From Ceratobasidium sp. AG-K (taxonomy: Eukaryota > Basidiomycota > Agaricomycetes > Cantharellales > Ceratobasidiaceae), in assembly GCA_037039685.1 (NCBI GenBank), contig JAWNGF010000009.1, positions 1,922,001 through 1,986,000 of the forward strand: 64,000 bases of DNA. The letters run 5' to 3'. Below are positions 1 to 11,423 of the stretch, piece by piece. The position numbers and the translations under genes were made by a program. The notes under the pieces are model-generated. The model had not been told where the DNA came from and did not search any database. It saw only the letters and a program-made list of their open reading frames with translations. The number at the start of each line of letters is the position of its first letter. Position 1 is the stretch's first letter.

Positions 1-106
1 AACGCCGGAGCTATTCTCCCCTTCTGAATAGCACGTTTCAATCACTGGGGCTATTAGCTGTATCCAGTCGTTACTTTAATGAAAATGAATTCAGGTCTAA
101 ACCTTA

Positions 107-564
107 AGTGAGGGACCTCCAGGTCTGACTATAGGATCAGCACGTGACGATTTTCCTATGAGCCCAGCGACAATATGCACGCTATCTCAGCAAGACTGAT
201 ACTATACAGTGTCTCTCGACCTATATGTTGCAGAGAAACATCGCTTGTATACACAGTAACTTCATTGAATGGATTATTGAAACTTTTCTTGTTCAACATT
301 CGCCTGCAATTTCAGCGCTTAGCCCCCCTTTTAGTATTGGCACATCCCCAGTCTTGCCAACATCGCAAGCGAATGTTGGATGAGAAAAGTTTCAATAATT
401 CGTTCAAAAATGGAATTTATATAAATGCGAAGTTGCTCTACAACATACAGGTCGAGAGATACTGTATAGTATCAATCTTTCCGAGATAGCATGCATATTG
501 TCACTGGGCTCATAGGAAAATCGTCACGTGCTGATCCCATAGTCGGATCTGGACGTCCCTCACT
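107..564. mobile_element. Foldback MITE with ~130-bp terminal inverted repeats
   Basis: The two ends are long imperfect inverted repeats. The left arm, about 107-237, is matched by the reverse complement of about 433-564, with scattered mismatches. The outermost bases are AGTGAGGGAC at the left and GTCCCTCACT at the right. The element is flanked by TTA at 104-106 and TTA at 565-567, which fits the 3-bp TTA/TAA target duplication of PIF/Harbinger-type (Tourist-like) elements. No transposase is encoded, so it would be non-autonomous. The arms contain a CACGTG palindrome. Family assignment rests only on the TSD and structure. Confidence 0.75.
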
Positions 565-567
565 TTA

Positions 568-1866
568 TGATTATATCCGATTTAATATGGAGGGGTCGAT
601 ATTCCCAAAACTCCAGCGACAACGTGTTCAGTTACATCTAATTATACACGGTCGATGATAGAACTATGAGTAAACTCGGAGGATAGAACAATCAAGCATT
701 CCACGAAGGTTATACTTAATAATGGCTCTCGTCGATGAACCGTGTACTCAAGGGGGAAGTAATACTGGGCATATATCAACCGGAGAGCGCATCTATTCCT
801 ATTTGAAGCCGTTGATATATCTAGCCTTTCGCGCGAGGTCAATCTACGTCAGCAATAACTCAACGATCGTCGCACTATGTCTTGCGTTCAGTCTGTCCTA
901 ATTCCGCGTGTTATGAGAACGTCCCACCTTGCGCCCAAACTGAGGAGCAATTCTCCCGCAACCAATGCTAACGTTCAAATTTTAACCTTTGTATAATGAA
1001 ACCGCAAATAAATCCCCCTCACCGACAAACCACAGCTCATTTCGCTGCCAATAGGGCTGTACAGTACCAAGTTACATCACCAAGTTTCTCCGAACAACTT
1101 CAATTATGATCCACCCCTCCCCCTGAGCCCCATCTCAATATGAATTCGAAGGAATCAGACGACATCTCCCTCTTCGATTACTACACCTCCTTGCCCGCTC
1201 CCGGGCCGCGGGCTGCGACAGCTACACAAGGCGTTAGTCAGCGAGATGCGGTAAACCCGCCGACTCGGGCCTTTATTAGAAGCATTGCGATGGAATATGC
1301 CCAATTGCGGTGATGTCATTCAACGTTCATTAGCCACGCGACCCCTGATCTCACGCACAAAGACGTGCTTCGCAGATCACCTCCCTCGCTAACCACGTCA
1401 ACATGTGCTTGGCATCCCGGTCACTTGATTCCTCGGAAACCAAGCTCCACTAAGCGGTAACGCTTGCCTATTTTCTGGCAGCGTACAAGGCCAATGCCAG
1501 TCTCAACCATCATGATTGAGCATTCGATTACTCCTGCATTAACACTTCTTTCGGCGCGGAGCAAATGTCGAATGCCATTCGTTGCCCACATTTGGGTTTT
1601 AGTGCAAGCTGTTTTTCCGAAGCAACTAAACGCGGAGACTTGGGACTCATGGTCCGTCTTCTTCAGGCTTCTCGAGGCATCACGGGACAAAACACGCGAG
1701 CTTTGCGTTCGCTGACGTTTGAACTCACCAGACTCGCAACATTGGCCGGCCCGCCCCTCAAAGTTGGCTTAACAAACGCTCAATCCTTGGCGGTCCGACG
1801 ACTCTACCCCGGACCGCCCATACATCTTGGCCTTCGCGCCTCGTCGATCACTAGACACTACGCTAG
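568..1866. other. Intergenic between MITE and first pectate lyase
   Basis: Apart from the small ORF at 1140-1313 I see no coding signal. The open frames here overlap on both strands and lack domain or splice support. Confidence 0.4.
1140..1313 (+). CDS. Small hypothetical ORF (57 aa)
   Basis: An ATG follows a CT-rich leader and opens a 57-codon frame with plausible codon use, beginning MNSKESDDISLFDYY and ending at TGA. I recognise no domain. It could be a short gene, or the first exon of a gene that continues through a GT near its end, but I could not trace a convincing second exon. It may also be chance. Confidence 0.25.
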   Translation: MNSKESDDISLFDYYTSLPAPGPRAATATQGVSQRDAVNPPTRAFIRSIAMEYAQLR

Positions 1867-1867
1867 A

Positions 1868-1875
1868 TATATAAA
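1868..1875 (+). promoter_or_regulatory. TATA box of pectate lyase 1
   Basis: TATATAAA lies about 92-99 bp upstream of the ATG at 1967, followed by a CT-rich leader. The neighbouring pectate lyase at 5591 has a TATATAA at nearly the same distance. Confidence 0.6.
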
Positions 1876-1966
1876 CTAGGCCTTGCTGGTCACAAATCAC
1901 CAGCTCAGTGCTTTCGACTCGACATCTTTCTCTTCGCTAGCTACCTAACTGATCCAACTGTCCACA

Positions 1967-3216
1967 ATGAAGTTCACCTCGGCTTTCGTCCTTGCCTTCA
2001 TTGGCGCTGTCTCTGCCAACCCCATTGTTGAGAAGCGTGCCTCTACGAGCGACCAAGCCACCATTGGTTATGCAACTCTCAGCGGCGGGTAGGTGTCCTT
2101 TTGTCTGGCCCATTGCATCCTAGCTAATACATGGATTTAGCACCACTGGTGGTGGCTCTGCGGCCCCCGTGACTGTCACCACTCTCGCTGCCCTTAAGAC
2201 TGCAGTAACCGGCAATGCCGCCAAGGTTATCATTGTCTCTGGCACCATTACTGGCAACGAGGTGGTCAAAGTCGGAGCCAACACCTCCATCCTGGGCAAG
2301 TCCGGAGCTAGTGCGTATATCCCAGCGATTCCATAAGCTGAGACATGAGCTAACGAGCTACGGCTAATCCACAGCCCTGACCGGCGTGGGTCTCCGCGTA
2401 ATCGATGTCTCTAATGTCATCATCCGTAACCTAAAGGTGCGACTTCGTGCCTGTTCCTCCAATATATGTATAATTTGATCACTAATCTTGTCTATTCCAA
2501 CGCTCAGATCAACAAGGTCCTTGCCAGCGCTGGTGACCACATCGGCGTCCAGGCTGCCAACCGTATCTGGATCGACTCGGTTGAGCTCTGGTCTGACAAG
2601 GACCACGACAAGGACTACTACGATGGTCTCCTCGACATCACTCACGGTGTCTATGCTACGTCGGTTACCAACTCATACCTCCATGACCACTGGAAGGGCT
2701 CGCTTGTCGGCCACTCCGACAGCAACGAGAGCGAGGACAAGGCTATCCAAGTCACCTACGCTTTCAACAAGTGGCAGAATCTGAACTCGCGCACTCCTTC
2801 GTTCCGTTTCGGCCACGGCCATATCTTCAACAACTAGTGAGTAGATGAGCGAACCATACTGAGGTAGCTTCTTACTGAACCTACGACCTAGCTTCGTGGG
2901 CAACAACGACGGCATCAATACCCGTGTCGGCGCCGAGCTGTTGGTACAGAACAACGTGTTCGAGAGCGTCAAGAAGCCGCTGTACAGCACCGATAACGGC
3001 TATGCCAATGCTAGTGGCAACGACTTTGGCGGTGCCAGTAATACCGCTCTTACCAGTAAGTCCAGATCTTGGTCACCATAGTCTATCCCGTTTACTAATG
3101 GGTGCACTACCTTCCTAGCCTCCTGGTCCTCCGTTGGTTACTCTTACACACTCACGGCCACTTCGTCGGTCAAGTCTCACGTCGACGCGAATGCCGGTGC
3201 CAAGCTTTCCTTCTAA
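1967..3216 (+). CDS. Pectate lyase, PL1 family (copy 1)
   Basis: A secreted enzyme that cleaves polygalacturonate by calcium-dependent beta-elimination. Six exons are read as 1967-2088, 2141-2310, 2375-2436, 2508-2836, 2892-3055 and 3119-3216, giving 314 aa. The N-terminus is a signal peptide followed by a dibasic EKR site, likely a Kex2-type cleavage. The parallel beta-helix region carries the PL1 signatures WIDS (usually WIDH), DGLLDI (calcium-site Asp), and SRTPSFRFG with the catalytic Arg of the RxPxxR motif, then GHIFNN. Each intron is 52-71 bp with GT-AG ends. It is one of four related copies within 11 kb. Exon 4 is almost identical to that of the copy at 11424-12649 although the other exons are not. 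Confidence 0.92.
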
Positions 3217-4377
3217 GTGGTTTAATTAAAACTTCTGGCGTCCTTCATGTACCTACAATAGTTTGAATGCATTCCTTCGTTTACCTGATACAACAACATG
3301 ACCCAGCTTGCGACTCAATTACAAAAAATCCCGATTACATGTTTGTAGGATGAAAAGTCAAATGCACGCGCATGTGCGCCGGTTATTTTCGTCTACGGTG
3401 GTAGCGCACGAGGATGAAATGTCTTGAATTTCTCAAGCCTCACCCGTGCCCACTTCCGGGGTTCCTCCTGAATCTTTTTTTAATTACATTACAGGCTTTC
3501 TATATTTCACCCGCATGGCCATTTGGGACATGTACGAACTTGAAAGTAAAGGTGTATGCACCAAAAAGGGCTCAGAAAACGCTGCTACAGCCCGTTAGAC
3601 GGGCCTACGTCTCCCTGACATCAGAGTCGCCACGCGATCTTTTTATACGGACTCTAGGTAAGAAAAAGCCAAAAGCCAAAAAAAGAAAAGGAAAAGGAAA
3701 AGATTCTACCTGAATCTACATCCTCAGGTCGTACTCGGGCAGTTGGTAAATAGTGTATCATTGGAATAGAGTCTTCTCCGCACACACAAAGTCGTATTGA
3801 ATCAATGATTGTTGTCTCGCCTGAAGTAGTGCCTTGATTCAATCATGCTTTCTCCAATATGTAGCTGAGCTGATATGACAATCCCTTGACGAGTGCGATG
3901 AGAACGCACGGCATTATTTTTACCTGACCAATATGACTTTGTGTAAGACCTTGATTGTAGTGGAAGGGTGATTTCTTGCGCTCAAATTTGACATGGCTAT
4001 CCCATTTCAGCTTGTTTCAGCGCTCCTTGTTCCGCAATACATTGGCTGCTAGAGAGAGCATAATTTTGTGCATACAGCCCTGGATATCCCATTCAGCCTA
4101 TCATGACGGTCCAGTGAATCCGTTACATGCGGCTACCTATGTACTACCAACCTTTGGTGCAGCGATCGCTGCAACCATCCCAGTTCCCATGTAAAATTCT
4201 CCATCAATATGGTTCCCTAGAGCACCAAGTGTGTATCTAAATTGGGCAGAGGGAAGCGAAGGGATGACCTGAAGTGGGTAATATTGGACTCAAACATTTG
4301 GGCATTTTTGCAGAATGAGAATCGTATTGCTCTACGGAAAACAGATGGGAACAAATACGGTATGGCAAAACGAGCAC
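3217..4377. other. Intergenic between convergent pectate lyases 1 and 2
   Basis: This is the shared 3' flank of two convergent genes. It includes a purine-rich stretch around 3660-3710. I see no convincing gene. Confidence 0.5.
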
Positions 4378-5591
4378 TTAGAACGAGAGCTTGGCACCAG
4401 CGTTGGAGTTGACATAGGATTTGACTGAATCAACCGCTGTGAGAGTGTAGCTGTAGCCAACAGAGTTCCAGGTGGCTGAGAAAAACGACAATGAGTGAGC
4501 AGAGACACAAATATAATCAATTGAAACTTACTGGTCTCAGCAGTGTTGCTGGCACCACCAAAGTCGTTGCCGCTGGCATTGGCAAAGCCGCCGTCGGTGC
4601 TATAGAGAGGCTTACCAACGTTCTCGAAGACGTTGTTATGGACCAAAAGCTCGGCGCCGACACGAGTGTTGATACCATCATTGTTGTCGACGAAGCTATA
4701 AAACAGCATAAGCATGCATATAGCGCGGAAGCGTGAATGAATCGACTCACTAGTTGTTGTAGATGTGACCATGTCCGAAGCGGAACGAAGGAGTGCGCGA
4801 GTTCAGGTTCTGCCACTTGTTGAAAGCGTAGGTGACTTGGATGGCGGTATCCTCGTCCTCGTTGCTGTCCGAGTGGCCGACCAAAGATGCCTTCCAGTGG
4901 TCGTGGAGGTACGAGTTGGTGACGGTAGCGGCATAGACACCGTGGGTGATGTCGAGGAGACCGTCATAGTAGTCCTTGTCATGGTCCTGGTCAGAGGAGA
5001 GCTCGACCGAGTCAACCCAGACGCGGTTGGCGGCCTGAATGCCAATATGGTCCCCGGCGTCGGCCAAGACCTTGCTGATCTAATTCAAGGTTTAGAGGTG
5101 TGACAAAAGCGCATATATGCAGGACACATACCTTGAGGTTACGGATAATGACATTGGAAACGCCATTGACACGAAGGCCGACACCAGAGAGAGCTATGAT
5201 TGGCTAATTCAGACAACTGTGCCTATGAGCTAGAGCCAAATACTTACTGGCTCCAGACTTGCCCAAGACGGAGGTGTTGGAGCCGACGCTGACGACCTCG
5301 TTACCAGCGATCGTCCCAGAAACGATGACAACCTTGGCGGTACTGCCAGAAACGGCAGACTTGAGGTCAGCAAGGGTGGTGACGGTCACAGCGGACGCAG
5401 AGCCTCCACCGGTGGTACTATAACAGCAACGATGAATAAATACACAGGGTATGACATGGAAAGGACACTTACCCGCCGCTCAGAGTGGCATAACCGATGG
5501 TGGCCTTGTCGCTGGTGGTAGCGCGCTTTTGAACAGGAGTGGCCGCGACCGCACCGATGAAGGCCAGAACAAAGGCAGAAGTGAACCTCAT
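4378..5591 (-). CDS. Pectate lyase, PL1 family (copy 2)
   Basis: This gene has the same six-exon layout as copy 1, read on the minus strand from ATG at 5591 to TAA at 4378-4380. It has a signal peptide (MRFTSAFVLAFIG) and a QKR dibasic site. The signatures WVDS, DGLLDI, SRTPSFRFGHGHIYNN and the conserved C-terminus AGAKLSF are present. Calcium-site and catalytic Arg residues appear intact, so the enzyme should be active. It is convergent with copy 1 and clearly more diverged from copies 1 and 4 than those are from each other across exon 4. Confidence 0.92.
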
Positions 5592-5687
5592 GTTGTAAGA
5601 GTAGCGAATGAACGATGAGTAGCAAGTGAGAGTGGTTAAGAGATGCAGAGAAAACTGGATTGCAGTTTCGGCCAGAGAGCGACTGGC

Positions 5688-5694
5688 TTATATA
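5688..5694 (-). promoter_or_regulatory. TATA box of pectate lyase 2
   Basis: TATATAA on the minus strand, about 97 bp upstream of the ATG at 5591, in the context GGTATATAAGCC. Confidence 0.6.
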
Positions 5695-5699
5695 CCGTT

Positions 5700-7474
5700 C
5701 GAACGGTACGGAGAAGCGAGACGAAACGCCGAACGAGCTGTAGTGGACAAATTAATACAAGCTTGAGCGGACCGGTTGCCTGCCAGCAGCCCAAGTGATG
5801 ATGACGTCCGGGAGATGTTTGATTGCGTGCTGAATCTTGTGATCCTTCAAGAGGAACCTTCATTTGTAGAAGAAGTCGCCCGATTCTTCACGGAGAAGCA
5901 GAGTAACATCGAGTGTTTGGTTGTGAGGAACGATGGTCAAAATGAACGAATGCTCGTAAGAATGAGAATAATATCCACGCTAGAATTGGTGACGTTGTGT
6001 ATGGAACCGAGCTCTACCAGCTACCCAGACATCCGACCTCAACGATATGTTTGCCATCAAGAGCCACATCAGCTAGCTCATAATTCGGCAAACATAGTAG
6101 GGCTCATTCAAGAATGCAACCTGCATGCCAAGACTAATTAACGGAGAACCAGCGCCATCAAAAGTATCACCAAGAAGTGCAAGCCCGCAGTCCGCCACAA
6201 CGAAATACGACTGCCAGCTCAGCACCAAAACTTGTCGTAGCCACCAAGCGTTGTTGCGATGCGAATGTCCGAGGAAGAAGAGCAGGGACGATAACTGCGC
6301 ATTTAGGCCGTGCGACGAGTACCGGGTACTTGCTTAAGAAAACATCACTAAGCCAGTGGAGGAACGAAAGAAGAGAGACGTCATCGTCATCTTGGTATTG
6401 GCGACAAACAGCGCCAAACCAGAGTAAGCGGCACAACCTCTATTTGTGGGACAGCGAATCCCAGGCGCGCAGAACAGCATAAATTGAATACATCGCCACA
6501 AAACCTAAATATAGCCGAAATGTACCAGGGACGAGAACTCTAAATTCAGTGAAAGGGCATGTCGCTACAATAGACGCTTGCGCCAAAGCTTAACATGCTC
6601 TTGGTGACGGTGATACAACTCGGAGTAACCTCGTTTATCACCTAATTCCGCAGCGCGAACATACTGATTCATACCTCGGGCTCGGCGACCGACTGACCAA
6701 TGAAACAAGTTCCGTACCGAGAAATGAAATATCAGGTAACAGGGTTTGAAAAGTCCTGCCGTCTTTAGGGTTATAAAGCCCACCGCCGGGCCCATCTCAG
6801 TTTGCCGGCATCCGCGTCTAGATTTTCGTGTCTAAATGCCATAATGTCTGGAAAAATACAAATGGCCTTGTGCAGTAATGGCTCGCCTCTGAGTGAACGG
6901 AGCCTACGAACAGGCTGCTATGCGCGGCGACGCTATACCCCTCGGATGACCGAAAACTACCAAACTCACACATCGGGCTTCGAAGGCCAGATCTGAATAG
7001 ACATCGTTCGATAGTAGAGACGCGTCGTGGCACAGAAGCCTGCAAACGCGATCACGTGGGATCTGCAGGGAACACACGGCAAAGGCAATCTGGCGTACGC
7101 AAGTAGGCAAGAGGTGTGATGCAAAAGAGTCACGAATGAAAACAAACATTCGACGAGGACGCATACGCGACTCGGCGACGTTTTTCACCGTGAGAACATG
7201 GCCCGGGGCATTCACGCAACGATTGGTTTCCGGTTGGTCGCACAGTTTATGAATAAAGACATCGTTATCGTTGCAAAGTACTAACATCCGGACTCGAAAA
7301 CACAAGGTCAAGAGGCGAGAACGGTTAAAAACATGATATGATTCAAGGTGCTACGTCTACCACACGCCGCGCTCTGCATCCACGCGGTAGAACGCAACGA
7401 GATTGAACGGCGGAATTTAATAAGGAGAAAAACACGCAAAGGAAACCAAAGCACCATCACTCCATCAGTGGGGC
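5700..7474. other. Intergenic, no supported gene
   Basis: Several open frames of 70-135 codons exist on both strands (the largest on + at 5776-6141 and on - at 6904-7311). None shows a recognisable domain, splice structure or codon bias. It may hold decayed sequence. Confidence 0.4.
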
Positions 7475-8401
7475 TTATGCCTTGGGCGCCTCGGCATCTT
7501 CAGCCGGCGCGTCCTCCTTGTCTGCGGGCTTGTCAGCCGAGTCTTGCATGTCCGACGTCCAGAGGGTCAAGTTGTCACGCAGCAACTGCATGATCAACGT
7601 CGAGTCCTTGTAGCTCTCCTCGGACAGGGTGTCGAGCTCCGCAATAGCATCGTCAAACGCCTGTTTCGCGAGGTGGCACGCACGGTCGGGCGAGTTGAGG
7701 ATCTCATAGTAGAACACGGAGAAGTTGAGCGCAAGCCCGAGACGGATGGGGTGGGTAGGGGGAAGCTCGGTGACGGCAACGTCGGACGCGGCCTTGTAGG
7801 CCTCGAGCGACTTGTCGGCGCTAGCCTTGCGCTTGTCACCGGTTGCAAACTCGGCGAGGTAACGGTGGTAATCACCCATCCTGAGTGGAAATGGAGATCA
7901 GCGACGCGCGTCACGTGGGGTAATTAGGGGCTCACATCTTGTGGTAAAAGACCTTGCTCTCGCCAGAGGCAGCAGAGGGGATGAGGTGCTTGTCGAGGAC
8001 GTCGAGAATGTCCTCGCAGATCTTCGCGAGCTCCGCCTCGATCTTCTCGCGGTAGCCCTTGATCATGGTGACCTGCTGCGCGTGTAAGTAGGGCTAGGGC
8101 ACGTATAAAACGCATTACCTGAGCATCGTTGCCCTTGGACTCTTCCTTTTGCTCAATCGACGACACAATGCGCCACGACGCACGGCGAGCACCAATGACG
8201 TTCTTGTACGCGACAGACAGCAGGTTGCGCTCTTCGACAGTGAGCTCCTGGTCAGACGACGCGACGCGCTTCATGTTCTCGACCATTTCTATCCCAGTAT
8301 TAGCAGTGGCTAGCACGCGTATTAGCCCACGTACCCTCATATCGCTCTGCCTGCTCAGCAAGCTTGGCGAGGTACACAGAGTCTTCGCGCGAGTCGGCCA
8401 T
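7475..8401 (-). CDS. 14-3-3 protein
   Basis: A dimeric phosphoserine/threonine-binding adaptor. Four exons on the minus strand are read as 8401-8335, 8288-8119, 8072-7936 and 7880-7475, giving 259 aa, the usual 14-3-3 size. Family blocks in order are the N-terminal helix with [33 protein letters not shown] (signature 1), [18 protein letters not shown], and the C-terminal block with [15 protein letters not shown] and DNLTLWTSD. The tail is acidic and alanine-rich. Introns are 46-55 bp. A TATATAAC at about 8554-8560 (minus sense) lies about 150 bp upstream, which allows a 5' UTR intron. It is a single-copy housekeeping gene embedded in the pectate lyase cluster. Confidence 0.95.
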
Positions 8402-9231
8402 CTACGCGACGTCAGAACAGACACGGCTCCAAAAGAGTATACGCACTGTTAATGTCGAGAATAAGTGCAGATAGAGTAGAGGGACGCTGCTAGCAACGGG
8501 AGAGACAAGAGGGTAACGAGGTTGAGTTCCAGTCGATACGCGCACGCGATGGGTTATATACACTCACAGTTGACGAGGGCAGAAACAACCAAGTCGAGGG
8601 CAGAGGGCAGATCCAAGTCACATCGGTCCGCGGGCGCACCCTATCCCGCTCTGCATCCGCCCTTCGCCCTCAACCCACATCCAAATTCGGCACCTATCCA
8701 CCCACGTGACTGTCACCGTGACATGCGGAGTCGGCCCAAGGCTGTGCGTGACGGGTGATTTGATTGTTGTCCCCCCGCCAATGCAACCCTCTGCCCCAAC
8801 ACCCTTGGCCCCGTAGCACTCGTCGTCTCCACCCATCATCGTGGTGCGGCTCGCAACCGCTGTCGCGATAAAAATTCAAATATCCCTTCGAGCCCCTATC
8901 CCATCCCCCTGTATGCACGAACATCCCTTGTCAACAAACCGCGTCTATATAACTAGCATCGTCATCGCCCTTTTTCCCGCGTGGGCTCGGCCTCGCCGTG
9001 GCCACCAGGCATTCTCCGGCCCCTTTGGTATCAGCCATATGCTCACCGGCGACGAGAGCTCATGATTCGAGCTCGTTGCATGCGCATCTCTTTGCCATTC
9101 CAGGCGATGACGTTGGGCCCCACCCGGCCCTCGCCGATCGCTCTAGACTCCACGTGACTGTTCCCACGCCTCTATTATTGGCCTTTGCGTCATTGTCACA
9201 AACACACTCATCTTATTGGCCGGTGCATACA
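8402..9231. other. 14-3-3 promoter and 3' flank of pectate lyase 3
   Basis: Contains the upstream region of the 14-3-3 gene, with GC-rich blocks and several CACGTG/ACGTGAC motifs. I see no gene. Confidence 0.4.
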
Positions 9232-10420
9232 TCAGAACGAAAGGATAGCTCCTGCGTTGGCGTTCACATGTGACTTGACCGAAGAAGTCGCAGCCAGCGT
9301 ATACGAGTACCCCACATCGCTCCATGTCGCTGGCCGAGTGGTGAGTATATGCGCAGAGGCTGCTCGATCGAGGCGACTCACTGGCAAGTGCCGTGCTAGA
9401 TGCCCCGCCAAAGTCGTTTCCGCTCTGGTTCGCGTATCCGTTATCGGTGCTGTATAATGGCTTTCCAACGCTCTCAAACACGTTGTTTTGCACGAGTAAT
9501 TCGGCTCCGACCCGAGTATTGATCCCGTCGTTGACATTGTAGTAGCTAGAATCCTCGTCAACCTTATCCGGTAACCCATGTGACTTACTAGTTATTGAAT
9601 ATATGACCCTTTCCGAACCGAAACGACGGAGCCCGACTTCCGTCGTTTGCCCACTTGTTGTGCGCATACGTGACCCGTATGGCCGAATCCGTGTCACCGA
9701 GGCTGTCACTTGACCCGACTAGGGACGTCTTGTAGTGGTCGTGGAGGTACGAGTAGGTTACCGAGACGCCGTAGGAGCCTTTGGTGATATCCAAAAGTCC
9801 ATCGTAATAGTCCTTGTCATGGTCTCGGTCAGAGAACAGCTCGACGTGGTCGATCCATACGCGGTTAGAAGTAGCGATTCCAATTGCATCGCCGTAAGTA
9901 GCCAGAACTTTGGAGATCTACCAAGGGTAAATATCTGTTGCTCCTCAGTTGGGGTCACATACCTTGAGATTCCTCAGGATTACATTCGAAACGGTATTGA
10001 CACTAATACTAACTCCAACGAGCGCTATAAACATATTACTAACACATAGTTGCCGTTATGGTAACTCCACTGACCAGCTCCAGACTTTCCAATCACAGAC
10101 GTGTTCGAACCAACTCTGATAGTCTCGTTCCCGGTAATTGTCCCTGAGATCAACACTACCTTGGCTGCATCACCTGTTACCACAGACTTGAGAGCGGCGA
10201 GGGTCGTAACGGTAACGGGAGCGGTAGAACCTCCTCCAGTCGTCCTACCAACCGCATATATAGTTAAAACTATCCCTGATAACCATATTAATGGGACTAA
10301 CCCTTCGTTCAGAGTAGCAAATCCGATGATCGCGCGATCAGTCAACGCCGCCTGCTTCTCGATTGCGGCTGCCGACACACTGGTGCCCAAGGCGACGAGG
10401 ATGAATACAGCGACTTTCAT
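9232..10420 (-). CDS. Pectate lyase, PL1 family (copy 3, divergent)
   Basis: Minus strand, ATG at 10420 to TGA at 9232-9234, with the same intron pattern as its neighbours. It is the most divergent of the four. It keeps the canonical WIDH motif where the others have WIDS or WVDS. It has DHYKTSLVG instead of DHWKxSLVG, and GSRAPSFRFGKGHIFNN with the catalytic Arg. The N-terminal signal peptide (MKVAVFILVALG) is followed by EKQ, so the dibasic processing site of the other copies is missing. The C-terminus ends AGAILSF. This is probably the older copy, and a TATATAT motif at 10473-10479 (minus sense) serves it. Confidence 0.9.
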
Positions 10421-11423
10421 GATGGTGGATGAAAGAGTAAAACCTTTAGTTATTGCGAACCGTAAAACGTGCATATATACCCCTATCCTGACCCGGCGGC
10501 CCGTACACCCATGCATTGCTGGCAACCGAAGGCTTGGCGGTACGTCAATTGGGGACATCTTTGCCTTCGAACCGCGTAACCATGAGATGTCAACAACAGA
10601 TCCAGAAATACCATTAGCCAAATCGGTTATTCACATCATGAATATACTTAGTAAGTATGGGAGGTTCAATGGGGACGGATCTAAATGGGGATGTAGGGCT
10701 AATTAATAGTAATCCAAATGCGGAGGAAATGTATGGGTCTATCACTAATAAAGAAGCGACATAATACTAGGGTATCCCACTCGCTGCAAGTGACCCAGGT
10801 AGTGCACTTAACTCTGATACAGGGTAATGAAACTCGTATAGGATATGCTCAATTAGTACACACCTGATATCATCAAGTCTACTATCGTTCGAGCGCGATG
10901 TTTCTGGTAATGATACGTCGGCAGGGAGGCGGGGTGTCTAGTTGAGGCGATAGTTTGACTTGGATAGTATAAAACATGGTCGGCTAAGAGAGCGATAAAA
11001 TGTTTGTAACATAGGATCAGAGTTATTGATAGAATAGATAAACTGAAGGGATCTTGATGAGTACCCCAATAAGCCAGGACGGCGTGTATGCAAGGAAGTT
11101 GACATTGAATTACTCTCGTTACCATTCAAGCTGGGTGAAGGGGGCGAATAGCTTGGGAGCAGAGCCGAGTCTCGGCCATTCTGACGCTGGTTGGCAAGTC
11201 ACTGAACAACAACCTTCAGATTCACTGTAAAGGGCTTAGAATCTCGCAATAGGCTCGAATTATAGTTCACAGATTCTTGATAACTGTCCTCAATGTTTGG
11301 ATTGTTGTCGTTCCCAGAAATATGGCTATCAGGACCAGCAGCGGAAACACAACCAATGAATTCATTCTAAGTACGATCAATTCGTTGAGCATAGCCATAC
11401 AAAGCAAATGTTGGCCATATACT
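10421..11423. other. Intergenic between pectate lyases 3 and 4
   Basis: Holds the promoter of copy 3 (a TATA-like motif near 10473) and AT-rich sequence. No coding signal was found. Confidence 0.5.

Noticed and set aside
5776..6141. 121-codon plus-strand open frame upstream of pectate lyase 2
   Set aside because: No domain, no splice support, and competing frames of similar length on both strands.
10101..10706. 201-codon plus-strand frame across the pectate lyase 3 start region
   Set aside because: It is antisense to the well-supported pectate lyase exons and has no protein signature of its own.
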